Shown here: piece after piece, positions 37,731-49,263 of the stretch
Position numbering within the stretch: position 1 is the stretch's first letter
How the letters are laid out: each line of letters begins with the position of its first letter
NCBI GenBank assembly: GCA_022577435.1
Contig: JAKOON010000006.1
Coordinates: 18,815,001 to 18,879,000, forward strand
Reading direction: 5' to 3'
Length of the DNA: 64,000 nucleotides
DNA from: Embiotoca jacksoni
Taxonomy: Eukaryota; Chordata; Actinopteri; Embiotocidae
Notes under the pieces: generated by a model
Seen by the model: the letters and a program-made list of their open reading frames with translations, nothing else
Told to the model about the DNA's origin: nothing
The model's database searches: none
Program-made: the position numbers and the translations under genes

Positions 37731-39050
37731 GCAGAAGAAGTATGTGTGTCAGAATGGGGGCTTTTTCATTAATAGTATTGTTACTATTAATATTTGTATT
37801 GTGAAATAAGCACTTTTACCTAAAAAGACCAGCATGACCCATTTCTGTTACCCAGTCTGTTATGAGGACAAAGTATAGACCTGCTAGATATATCAAAACT
37901 AAAAGTACTCATGATATAAAATGGCACTTTTTTTTTTTTGAATATTTAATTACTATACTCCTATTATTGAGACATTATTGTGTCACAACCAAAGTCCAGT
38001 TTCCCCACTTTTTATTAATTCAGACACCGTTGGGTGGATAAATTTATGCAAGATCATATCTGATTAACTGGTCATGATTTATTACTAGAATAACCAAACC
38101 ATTAGTCTGTAAGAAGCATTCGATTTGCCTCTCAAATTCAGAGAAGTATCAACTGGAAATACAAGTACAGTGCTTGTCCCTGGGGCCTCAACAATTTGCT
38201 GTCGGGCCCTTGTTAAGTAACTGCAGCTGTGAAATAAATTTAGTGCTGTATTAAAAAGTTTTCCTGTGGTGGAGTAGTATATAGTAGAATAAAACAGAGC
38301 TGCTCAAGAAACATACAAGTAAAAACTGTCCTTCAGTGCAGAACCTGATTAAATGTAATGAGCTACTTTCCACTATTGATATAAGCTATATTTTACTTAG
38401 TCATGTGCATTCTCCCCGAAAAGTACAATCACAATAAAATTAACAAAAAAGCAATTACACGCAGTGAACCAGGGGACTTCTGAGGCCTTAAACCAGGGGT
38501 CAGTCAGTAATCCAGCCTTGAATACCTTCAAATGAATTAAGTATAGCTACTTTCCACCCATGCTAATGATGATTGGTGGACCAGTGGTGTTTATTATGAC
38601 GAGCAGAAGTTGAAATGATAGCTATAGTAAAAGTACTCAGAACCTTTGTTGGAGTACGGACATATTTTCAGCAAAAATAACTCAAGTATCAAAGTAAAAA
38701 TCTATTAGGCATAGTATCACCTCTTTAAAATATTAGATATGATTTTTGTTGTTCATGCATAATTATTTATTTTTACTTTACAGTAGCCCATAGGCTACCC
38801 CTTTGAACAGTTTCATACAAATTTATATTTTCTTAAAACGTTATCTCTGAAGAAACCTACAAGGTACAAACGATAAATGCAGTGGAGTGAAAAGAAAGTT
38901 GTACAAAATGTATAAGTTACGTTTAAAACAGCACGATTATTTATATTATTTTTACTTAAATGCATAAAGACGTCCTCCCAGGCTCACAGTGACCCCCTCC
39001 TTCACCCTCCGGCCAGTCGCCTCTTTTATTAAATCCTTCACTTCCATGTG
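37731..39050. other. Intergenic, no gene recognised
   Basis: AT-rich sequence with words like 'aaaagtactcagaacctttg' (38629) that resemble the end of the same fish repeat as 12837-14170, so degraded copies are likely. No gene is seen. Confidence 0.4.
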
Positions 39051-39054
39051 CTTG

Positions 39055-40220
39055 TTGTGGCCATTTGACAACAAAGCACGCGCGTCTCGGGCCGCCTCGG
39101 CACGAGGAACCAGTTAATTAATATTGGCTCTTGTTTGGTCTAGTTAATGAATGAGTAAATTATGCACCTCAGGGACACCGCCTCCCCAATCGCTTTAAAT
39201 TATCCCCCACTCCCCTCTCCCCAACATTGTCCTCCAATTTCCCCACTCTGATCCTGCACTGATGGGGTCCCTGTCACCACACACACACACACACGGAGAC
39301 CAAGGCCCTGCCGTCTCCATCTGTCTGTCTTTGTCCTGCTCCGGTGTGTTTAGTTCATTGTCCCCTGCACATTTATCGACACCTCTTTTTTTTTTTTTTT
39401 TTTTTTTTTAATTCAACACTTCTGTTCGACCTCGCACCGTCAGCTCAGGGTGGCAAATAACTTCCATCCCATTAACTCGTTTGAGAGGGAAGGCTAGTCA
39501 AATAAAGCTTGGCCGCAATCTGATCCTCCACACACACACACACACACGCACACACACACACACTCCGTCCTGTTGGTGAGAAGGGAAGAAAAACAGATCC
39601 ATATTATTTGCATTAAAAGCCTCACACCGTGAAATTCATTTATAATTACAAAGTGGGGTGCTGCGTGTGTTATGCAGATCAGGGACATGTGTGTGGAGCT
39701 TGGATTGGTTATTTTGTGATATGCTAACACAGAATGTATGGTGACAGATTGCAATTATCCCGTTATTGTAATTGTCAAAGTCAATTCACTGCAGCCCGTG
39801 TGCACGCTGCTTGAAGACGTCGAGGATTTACACGCCAGTTTCATTTGATTCTTTTTTCTTTTCTTTTTTTTTACCCCGTTTAAAAAAATAACTCCTGTTT
39901 AAACAAACAGTCAGGCCCTCACCTTAGACACAATCTGCTTTTAAATTTGGGCTGCAATTAAAGGCTATTTATTTGTCAAATTTGTAGGAAGTTTCTCTTT
40001 TTTTTTTTTAGCAACTAAGTTTTGTCAGTACAGCTAAAGGAAGATTCTGCAAAACGAAAATCTGTTTTTATAACATCAACTGGCTGCATGTTTAATCATG
40101 CGGAATTAGATGTTTGATAAAGCTGCTGATTGGGAGTTAAGGTGTGATCCGACCTGTATCTCTATAAGCAATGGGATGTGTGTAATCAGGAGTTCACTGT
40201 GAAAGCAAGGTAAAACTTCT
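39055..40220. promoter_or_regulatory. Candidate conserved non-coding cluster
   Basis: Blocks of balanced, CpG-containing sequence carry homeobox cores (CCAGTTAATTAATATTGGC, CTAGTTAATGAATGAG, AATTACAAAGTGGGG). They are separated by a T-rich tract (about 39386-39409) and CA runs (about 39277-39294 and 39531-39562). No frame here has a domain. Confidence 0.28.
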
Positions 40221-40275
40221 CCTAAAATATTTTCGTCCTTTCTGTTAGTGAGCTCTGCTCGTCCTCATGGATCTC

Positions 40276-40294
40276 CAGCGCCCCCGTGTGGCGA
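40276..40294 (+). promoter_or_regulatory. CTCF-like sequence upstream of ubn1
   Basis: CAGCGCCCCCGTGTGGCGA differs at few positions from the recalled CTCF consensus. It lies in the same orientation as the one at 37709-37727, about 0.8 kb before the ubn1 start codon. Confidence 0.3.
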
Positions 40295-41113
40295 ACAAGG
40301 TGCAGCGCAAGTCTTCGTGCAGCTTGCAGTGCTGCATATCCTTTCAAATATCAACGATTCTGAATTATGAGAAGGAAACTATCAGTCCAAAAACCACTGC
40401 ATTAGTTGGTTTACCTTAGTTGAAAAAAAAAGTATGTTGTGTTTAATTGATATTCTCAGCACCACTCGCATGATTTGTGTGAAATTTGTTGTATACAGTC
40501 AAAGCTCTGAACTCCATTTAAAATAAGTCATCCGTGGGTTTTGCTTTCTCACTGTCCACTACAACCGTCTTCCTGTGGTTTTCTGATCGTCTGAGTGCCA
40601 ATAAACTCTTCATCCTCTCATCCCCTCTGATGGACAGTCGTGGCCAAGCAGTTCTCTTAAAAGTGACCATTTAAAGGTGACATATCTCGTCATATAACCT
40701 GTAAATGCATCCAAAAACATCGACATAATTTCGTAATATAAATAGCTAACAACAAATTGTGTTACAGTGAAACGCTGTCCAATAAAAGGCTGCAGGATAC
40801 AAACAGGAAGTTGGCCTCCCGTTGTGCACGGGCCGTGATGTAAACTTTCAGTGACTCTTTTAGTGAGGTCACTTAACTGTAGTTTTTCAACGTAGCCAAA
40901 ATAAAAAATAAAACATCTAGCCTACTATAAACAAAACTTGCATTTTAAAAGCTAGATCGTTCAAAAAAAATAAATATCCAGCGGTGTAAATGCACGGGAT
41001 TGGCTGCACGTGAGCAGGTGAGTCGCGCACACCTGAATCCTCTTCTGCCGGATTAAGGCCCTCCAGCCCGGCCAAACCAAACCCCGGAGTCCGCCTGTGT
41101 TATATCAGCTGTG
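40295..41113 (+). promoter_or_regulatory. ubn1 upstream region
   Basis: The start codon of ubn1 is preceded by a GC-rich, TATA-less 120 bases (40990-41113), as is common for housekeeping genes. CCAATAAAAGG near 40777 is the only box-like sequence and is about 335 bases upstream. The transcription start is not determined. Confidence 0.35.
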
Positions 41114-44100
41114 ATGGCTGAATCCCGGAGAGTGCAGCTGACCACTTTGAGCTGTGACGTACCTCCGTCCTCGAACAGCTGGGCTCTGGCCCACAACTCT
41201 CCGCCGGGTGTTCAGCAGGGGGAAGAAACCATCCCGGACCGTCCCGCGGTCTCCGACACGGTCCGGCTCGTCCTCTCATTATTTGAGGCCGACGAGGGGA
41301 GCTTTCCGGAGTTCAGCTACAGTCAGCTCATTGACAACCAGGTAGGATTTATTTATTTATTTTTTAATTATTTTATTTTTACTGCTCTCAATGGACCTGG
41401 TGATCTGTGGGACCGGGATGGGACGTCCGTGTTCAAGAGGTTTAATTAGTAGGCTACAGGTTGCTAGGCAACGGTAACACGGACGGAGGCTGACGCCTTC
41501 GTGAGCGATGAGGAGCGTGATGCAGGAAACGTTGCGGAAAAACAAAACGGGATATGACTTGAGTTAACGTACGTTAAGCATGGGGGCATTTTTCTGCACT
41601 TAATAATTTTGTTCTAATTATAAGATAATTAAAAAGTAAACTCCGTGTCCTCTCAGAAGACCTCGACAAGTTTGTGAGGTTCCTGCAGAAAACGTGCAAA
41701 CCAGGATGGCGGGAAACTTGACGCTCCTCAGGACGTGCTGGTTATCATTGAGAAAAAAAACTGTGTACAAGCTGGGTTGGACTCCAGTGGGCCAGGGTTA
41801 TGAAGAGTGCTATCTTAATGTGTCCAATACAGCCGAGATGTTTTTATACGCGTGTAAACTCGATGGTTGATATGAGACTTTACATTGTTCAGATCAATCA
41901 AATGAAAGATCAAGTGTCGTTGAGCAGACAGGAAGAGGAAGGAAAAGGAGAGACTGATGAAGTCGCTGCCATCGCAAGAAAGTTGGATGAAAAATATGTG
42001 AGTATCTTTTTTTACAAACAGATTTTTGTTTTGTTTTGTTTTATTTAGTGTTTTCATTTCTGTGATGCTTATTATCTTCTAAGATTAGTTTAAATTGTAA
42101 GAAATGTCTTTGGACAAAAAGTATTGATCAATATGATGTCATTTGGAAATGGTACAACAGTATTTTTTTTTATCCTCTCATTGCAGGGTGACAAACCAAA
42201 GGAAAAAAAGGACCGCATTCAGGACTTGATTGATATTGGATACGGTTATGATGAAGAGGATTCTTTCATTGACAACTCTGAGGCTGTGAGTCAGTCACAT
42301 TCATTCATATGTCTTATCAGCATCTGTAAGGACCTGTTGTCTTGCACAAAGACACAGTTTGGCTCTATTGTGTTTTGGCTTTGGTTTTATGAGTAACTAT
42401 AGGAAGTTCTGACTTTTTAGGACTTTACTTCCGTCACCACAGGATAGATACCCGCTCTGCTTAGGCAGGTACTAATTGTTGGGGCTGTTCACGTGGACTC
42501 AAAACCAAAACTCATCCTTGAGAAACAACGTATGCTTAGAAATGTAGTCACACGGTTTGCTTTTCCATCAAATTTGTTCCCAGTTTTGACATTTAGAGGT
42601 CCATCAATTTTTTTTTAAATATGTTTCTAATTGATAATCTGTCCAACTCAAATTATATTATTACTTCTGATCGGTCTGTAGTATGATGAGTTTGTGCCGG
42701 CCTCCATCACGACCAAATTCGGTGGATTCTATGTGAACGCGGGCGTGCTGCAGTTCCGCCAGACCTCCGACGCCGAGACCGACATCTTCACAACAGAAGA
42801 GAAAACACTGGCGGCGACAAAAGTAAGTTGTACATCTCAGATCCATGAAACGTGATCGAAACTGTTAAACCAAGGTTTTATTTCTTTTGAAAAGTCTTCT
42901 GAATTCTAACACAAAAAAACCTTCTTGCAAATTGATAGAAACGTAAGCTCAGTAGTGCACAGGATAAACCAAGGAAGCGGCGCAGAGCAGATGGAAATCC
43001 AAAGCTAAGGTGAGGCTTACCAAAGTCATTCTGCCTTAATGTTTAGAGTTTGACACCGATGCTAGAACATTTCACTTAAATAATTCTCCCATGTGTTTGT
43101 CTTGGAGCTCGCTCTCTGAAACTGGGCCGGATAAAGAGATGAAGATCAAAAAGAAGAAAAAGGCTCTGAGGACGTTGAGTGTCACCAGCATGCTGAAGAA
43201 GTTTCAAAGAGAAAAGGAAATGGAACGACAGAAGATGGAGAAAGTAAAGCGGAAGGCAGCTGTGATTATGAATGCCAATACAATCCCTATATTCCCAGCC
43301 GATGCAGGGCGGGGTGGAGGCTCGGGGCTGACCGACCCCCTCCTCAGTTTAATTGGCTCAACCAATGATCACGCTCTTATCCAAGCAGCCAGCACAGTGG
43401 ATTTTGATATTGATTTGGACTCTTTATTAGATGTCACTGAGGAGACTTTGCTGCCAAAATCACTTCCCCAACCTGCCGCAGAGACGCAGCCAATCCAAAC
43501 CAAAACGGATAATCAGACCAAGTTGAGCGTTTGTGCTGACGGCAAAGCTCAAACTCCAAATATAAAGACTAGCCCACAGCTGAAGCCTCACCCGGAGCAC
43601 ATGCAGCTCCAGTCAGAGGCCAGTTCTCCATCAACACACCAGTGTGCCCCGCTGCCAGAGGGACTTCCGCCAGGACTGGAAGCGAGCATTGGGAAACTGC
43701 TGGTGGTAAGGTTTTAATATGCTGACGTGAATGTCTGTGTACACGAGATGAATGCAGGACTGATGAACAGATGATGTTCACAAATTTTTCAGGCCGCCAA
43801 GACGTCAGAAGGGGAGTCAAAACTCAAGTTCTTCAATCCAGTTATCAACTCAATCCTGATCGAGTGAGTTATCCCACGCCTCTTAGAAAACACTACAGGA
43901 TTGCACTAAGAACCTTTAGAAAACCCTGATCACCTGCCAAACACCAGAGATCGCGCACATGGCGTTAACATTTTTGTAATGAACCAGTTCAACTTGGATC
44001 AGATTTAATTTGTACAAACTAGTTTAGGTTCCATAAGATTCAGTCAGCAATCTGTTTGAATGCTGGGTTCTTGGACACATGTTGGTTCCTGCTAATTGTT

Positions 44101-47100
44101 TTTATAGCCTGCTTTGTATTTTTAGCAATACTAGTTATGTTGGCTGGCGCAATGGCGATGTCCATCTGTTGGTTAGATGAAGTTTGATACCAAGATTCAA
44201 GTGCCTGTGAAGATTTTCAGTCATCCAGATCAAAATATTTCTAACTTTTATCTGAAGGCAACTGGTTCCTCACCAGCTTCTTCACTTCTGACTGTCCAAT
44301 ACTGTTGTTTATAACTAAATACCAGCTAATGTGACCTTTCCATCAGCCCAGTGCTACTCAGCAAATTTTAGCATGTTTACACCCTAAACTAAGACAGTGA
44401 GGCCAAATATTATCTGTTAACCACACTGACTGGATATAAAAATGGGCTTTGACTTTGAATGTGAAAGTGCCTTAAAGTGCAATACCACCGGGGGCCATGA
44501 GGGGCTGGCTTCAAAAATCCTCCCATTCAAAGAGTCTACTTCTCTCATAAAATACAAAGTGAAGTCATAATGAGGTCATGAACTAAATTCACTCCTTCTG
44601 ATCAGCGTTCTGCCGCTCCTTTGGAAAATAGTCCCATAAATAATTGCATATTTAGCCCAGCTTGTCCAAATATGGTCACTTCTGGCTTCCAAAAACCAAG
44701 ATGGCCAAAACAAAAAAAATCGAGACAATGGGTGACGTCATGGTAGGTTTGGTTAGCCAGCAGAAATTTACAGTATCATTACATGTTGACATGCTGACAT
44801 TAGCCTGCAGATCAGTATAGACTTCACAATCCTGAAAATCATCTGTCCTTTGATTGGATTTATATTGGGACTAAAACGTAATACAATGATCTGAACACAA
44901 AGGGGTTTTTTTTTTATTTTTTTTTTATCCTCCACTGATGCTGACCTGTTCATTAGGAGCACTGTCTTGCTCATGCACTCTTTAGCAAGTCAGAGAAGTG
45001 GATTAAATCACGAACCCTCTGATTTTTTTGATTACCTGTTCAACCATCTATGAAATTCAAAGTATGTTGTTCATCTCTCTATGTCTCGATCCAGCATTGA
45101 GTTGCAGTGTCGGGAGCAGGGAAGCCAGCTGCGCTCCAGAGTGTACACACACCTGTCGCCTTTCCTGCCCTGCAGCAAAGACACGCTCCTCAAACGCGTA
45201 AGGAAACTGTTAACCACACGTATGGTGAGTGCTTTCTGTGTTTCCGGTGTATTTCTTTTAACGGGTAGCGTAGGTCGTTCAAGTTTCACTTCTGACTCCC
45301 TTCTTAAACGTGCCTGTGAGGAGGAGGAGGAGGAGGAGGAAACCCCTGAGGTGGAAGATCCCCTGCAGAAACTGAAGGAGGCCATTGGGAGATCTATGCC
45401 TGAGCAGATTACATGTTTCAATGAAACCTGTCAAGCATACGAACAAGTCAAGACTTCAAAGTAAGTTCATCAGCATTTATCCTGAGTAACATGTTTCCAA
45501 AAAGATCATAATCTCTTTATTTTACTTTTAAAATTTGCACAGCTGTGGTTTCTTTATCAATTATTCCACACACACAAAAAAAAAGAATAATGTTGTGAAT
45601 TGCTTTCCAAAAATAAAATGATTTAAAATGTCAGAAGTCGTATCGAATCTGAGAAAATATAATATTGAAGATATGGAAAACCAACTTTATATGAGACATA
45701 AGTGATGGAAACATTATACTGTATTTAAAAACTACCTATAGCAGGAACATGGAGCATACCAGCAGAGGATCAGCAAAAAGTGCCATTTGGCTAGAAGCGT
45801 ATTGAAATTCATCCTTGAATATAAAATCTGCCCATTGATCATAATTTAAAACGATACTGATGGCACACCTTCAGGTCCCATTCCTGACATTTTTCTGATA
45901 TTTAATTTCTTATTCAAAAAGTATCAGCGATACAATCAGAAGTGTTATTATGTCACAGACAGGGAACATTTTATGAATCAGCCCTTCTGTGACAAAGGCT
46001 GGATATGTGTATATAATTAGATGCAATACATAAATGTTGCTTGTAATTGGATTTTGGCTCACTGGAAATATATTTGTTTTGCCTCAAACTTTGCTTATAT
46101 CATGTCAGGGCAACAGAGGAAGACTGTGTGGAGGAGAAAGGCGGGAAAAGAAAAAGTCCTAAGAGGTTGTTTAAGTGGAATGAGGAGATCAGGTCAGACG
46201 TTTTAAAGATCAGTGCGCTGCCGTCTTATATTTCACCTTTGAAATAATCGAGCTTTGGTGCTGTATGAAAACAGGGATTGTAATATTTATTCTGTGTGCA
46301 AACTTGATATTTTCTTTCCTGCAGGAATTTTTTGGGTCAAATGTTGAGAGAAAAACTGGACAAATATGTAAAGGAAAGAAAGGGGGGCCAGGAGATGGAG
46401 GAGTACCTCAAGACGGTGCTCGACAATGAGATCAAAGCACTTTGGCCAAAAGGATGGATGCAATCTAGGTATGCAAGAATGCTGCAGATTTATATCTTCA
46501 ATCAAGAAAAGCTTCTTTTTTTTTCTTTTTTTACAAACCTGTACATGTAGACACTCCTTTTTGTTAACTTTGTTTCAGGGTGCTGATAAGCGAGAGCCGG
46601 AAACTCTTAGGCCTCTTCAATTCATTACCGTAAGTGCATTTATGAGTGGAGCTCCATCTACTCTAGTTTTGTTACTAGCATGAATTTCTACATGCAGTTA
46701 AGATGTTTTGAAGTCAGTTCACCAACTTTGTCTCGTGTGTGTTCAGAGTAAAGAGGGCCAAGTCAGAGAGGAAGCAGTCCTCCATCACTGGTGCTTCCAT
46801 TTTGTCAGGCGGCTGCGACAGTCTTCAGGTAGCTCAACCTCTGCGACAGGATCTCCCCCGAGGAACGGACGATGTCTTTATCGACGGCTCGGATTTCTCT
46901 AATTCTGTGTCGTGTGGTGTTATTCAGGGCGCGGCTTTGAAAAAGGGCGACGCTAAGAACGTGGTGGAGCTGGATGCTGGTTATGCGACACCTACAGAGT
47001 CAGACGAAGCGCTGGTAAACGCCACATCTGCTTGCACTCCTTCTCTTCTGGCTCTCCTTGCCGATGAAGCACTGCCTCGGGAGCAAACGCTCACAGTTTC

Positions 47101-47356
47101 CCAGGAGCTCATAGCAGCAGCTGTAGCGAAATACAAGCCTTCAGTTCAGCGCTCGAGCTTCGGCGTGGGCATCAAAAGTCCTCCTCCACCTCCTCAGTCC
47201 AGCCCCGTCGATTTCCCAGAGAGCAGAGTGTTTCAGGGCGCTGTGGCTCAGCTGCTGCAGGCTCCAGACAACAGACGTGTGGATGACACTGACAAAGTGC
47301 TTGTTATCTCTGATGATGATGATGATGACGATGATGACGACATCATAATACAGTGA
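41114..47356 (+). CDS. ubn1: Ubinuclein-1-like HIRA-complex subunit
   Basis: Ubinucleins are nuclear subunits of the HIRA complex that deposits histone H3.3. Twelve coding exons join in phase: 41114-41341, 41893-41997, 42187-42285, 42682-42822, 42939-43009, 43108-43705, 43793-43863, 45095-45460, 46109-46192, 46325-46468, 46579-46629 and 46747-47356, giving 855 aa. The start is MAESRRVQLTTL. Residues about 117-170 are the HRD/Hpc2 domain (RIQDLIDIGYGYDEEDSFID, FGGFYVNAGVLQFRQ). Lys-rich segments and DPLLSLIGSTNDHALIQAA follow. The central ubinuclein domain has LPEGLPPGLEA, FLPCSKDTLLKRVRKL, PLQKLKEAIGRSMPEQ and KALWPKGWMQSR. DPLLSL-GST fits UBN1 better than UBN2. Mammalian UBN1 is about 1130 aa, so the C-terminus is shorter. 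The protein ends in a run of Asp and IIIQ. The exon 9 donor (AG/GTCAGA) is weak. Confidence 0.92.
44480..44760 (+). repeat. Dispersed repeat in ubn1 intron 7 ('ggtcacttctggct-ccaaaa' family)
   Basis: This is the shorter partner of the copy at 54725-55140. They share 'taccaccg-gggcc', 'cttctctcat-aaatacaa', 'caaatatggtcacttct' and 'accaagatggc' in the same order and orientation. A block of about 120 bases present in the other copy is missing here. I recall the family from percomorph genomes. It does not affect the neighbouring exons. Confidence 0.65.
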
Positions 47357-47380
47357 CAACGCCCTACACAGACACACACA

Positions 47381-47853
47381 GTAAGTTTCATTTCTAATTT
47401 TGTTTCCAACTTTATATTTATTTACTGAGTTTGGCAGAGTACTTAAAAGAGAAGCTAAATCATCAGTGACAGACTGAGCAGTACTACACAGGATGAGTGA
47501 ACTTGGTGTGAAATCAGTGGAGTGCCCCTTTAAAGAAATATTGTTATTATGCAACATATTTATATCATGTATATCTGAGCTAAATGACCAAAAATACTTA
47601 AGATGACAATGCGACAGTTACATATACACATTACTGTTATTCAATTGATAGACTTGGACTTTGAATCACACATGGTTTTATTTTAGCAGTCAAAATGTTT
47701 GACGTCATATCTTCTGAATTTCTGAACATATCAAATGGTGGAAGATGCTTTGTAGATTCTAATGATTTGCTTTAATGCTATTGTAACAGTGTGATGTTCA
47801 GTGACACAACCCAGATGTTTTGTCTGACATACTGATATCCATCTTCTTTCTAG
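47381..47853 (+). other. Predicted intron in the ubn1 3' UTR
   Basis: The stop codon at 47354-47356 is followed 24 bases later by a consensus donor (ACAGTAAGT). A good acceptor (TTCTTTCTAG) lies at 47853. Because the junction would be less than 50 bases from the stop, nonsense-mediated decay is not expected. Confidence 0.5.
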
Positions 47854-48909
47854 ATGGGAGCAGAGTCCTCGGATGTGGACTGAGAACATGACAGGATTGT
47901 AACGGAGTATTTAATGATGCTAAAATCTGCTGAGTTAAAAGTCTGCTCGGCAAAAGTCAATGAGCTCCTAACCTTTTGTCTACAGCCACAAACTGTGGCT
48001 CTCAGCTGAGGATGTGCTGTCGTGTGCTTCCTGCCATCTTCACTTGTGTTTGAATGAAAATATCTGTGATGGGATGAAAGTAAAGGGGCTAACATTTATG
48101 TTTTGCACCATTTAATTAGAAAATAATAATAATAATAATGGCACTTTTACCAAAGAGCAGACAAGTGAAGTAACCTCCCACCCTGCTTTCTGATTGACAC
48201 TGTGACACCAACCCACTGAAACACTCGAGAAAGTAACCTTCCAAATCCAACTTGTATTTGAAAGGCTTTGCTATAAATGGAAGTGATTTACTTCTAAATA
48301 ATAAATAATAGAGATCATATGCAGTGTAACCTTTTCTGTTGTGCTTTGTCGTAACTGCTCCAATAACTGATTAAGTTTCAGTATTGATGCACCTAAAGCA
48401 TTACTTCTTTCAAAATTATTTAAAGAGATGCATTTTCAAAGGGGCTTAAAACTTATTTGAACGCGGTCCACTAGTTCTGAAGTGCTACCTGCTTATTCAA
48501 AGATGTGGTTTTGTTTCTGTGTGAGTTCCAGCCATCAGACTAGAAGTCCCAGTTGCATACCTTTTTTTAAATGTGGAAAAAACAATTCCAACGCTTAATA
48601 GTTCAATTGTCTACCTGTCTTTTCATGTTGGACATTATGATGGTTGACCTGTGATTTTGTTTGCTATTTGTTTATGTTGAGTTTTTTCTTTTTTTTCTTT
48701 GTACAGTTTGTTCCTTATTGACCATATTTTGTGACGGCACACACTTTTTGAAGGTGTTCAAATCTAAAGCAACATGCTGGACGTGATGATTCAGGGCTTT
48801 AACATCTGAAGAAGAAGCTCTAAAATGTTGACAGAAAACTGGACATATGTACAGAGCAGAAACACATTGAACTAAAGTTCAGACTGTTCATAGAAATGCT
48901 GTTTAGGAA

Positions 48910-48915
48910 AATAAA
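48910..48915 (+). terminator. Probable ubn1 poly(A) signal
   Basis: AATAAA lies about 1.5 kb after the ubn1 stop (about 1.1 kb after splicing of the UTR intron). An earlier AATAAA near 48299 is an alternative. Confidence 0.45.
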
Positions 48916-49263
48916 TTCTGTACAAAAGCACACTACTGTCAAAGACTTATGACTAAATGAAAGATAAGGAAGTTGTACAAGATTAAAATGTGATTATTAT
49001 TTTTTTTCTTTTTATAGAGCAGCTTTGTATGAAAGATGTGAATGTGACATTTTGGTCAGGTTACATAGAGACTGCAGTATGCGAACATGTACCTGGGCAG
49101 AAGCTCTCTGCTTTTAGTGAGACTCTACTACTTTCAAAGAGTTTAAAATGAAGATGGACACAAACCAACAAGTCTTCCCTGACAATCATTTCTCGCAGCA
49201 GGAGCAGTTTATCCAAACAGCATAGAAAGCGCAATCACAGATCAGGAAGGTTTCTTTTAGGTT

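Noticed and set aside
46021..46247. Two overlapping frames that read through ubn1 exon 9
   Set aside because: They extend past the exon boundaries into introns. The phase-correct exon is 46109-46192, which joins to WNEEIR and then NFLGQML.
47141..47557. 138-codon minus-strand frame
   Set aside because: Antisense of ubn1 exon 12. The Val/Ile run is the complement of the GAT/GAC codon repeat.
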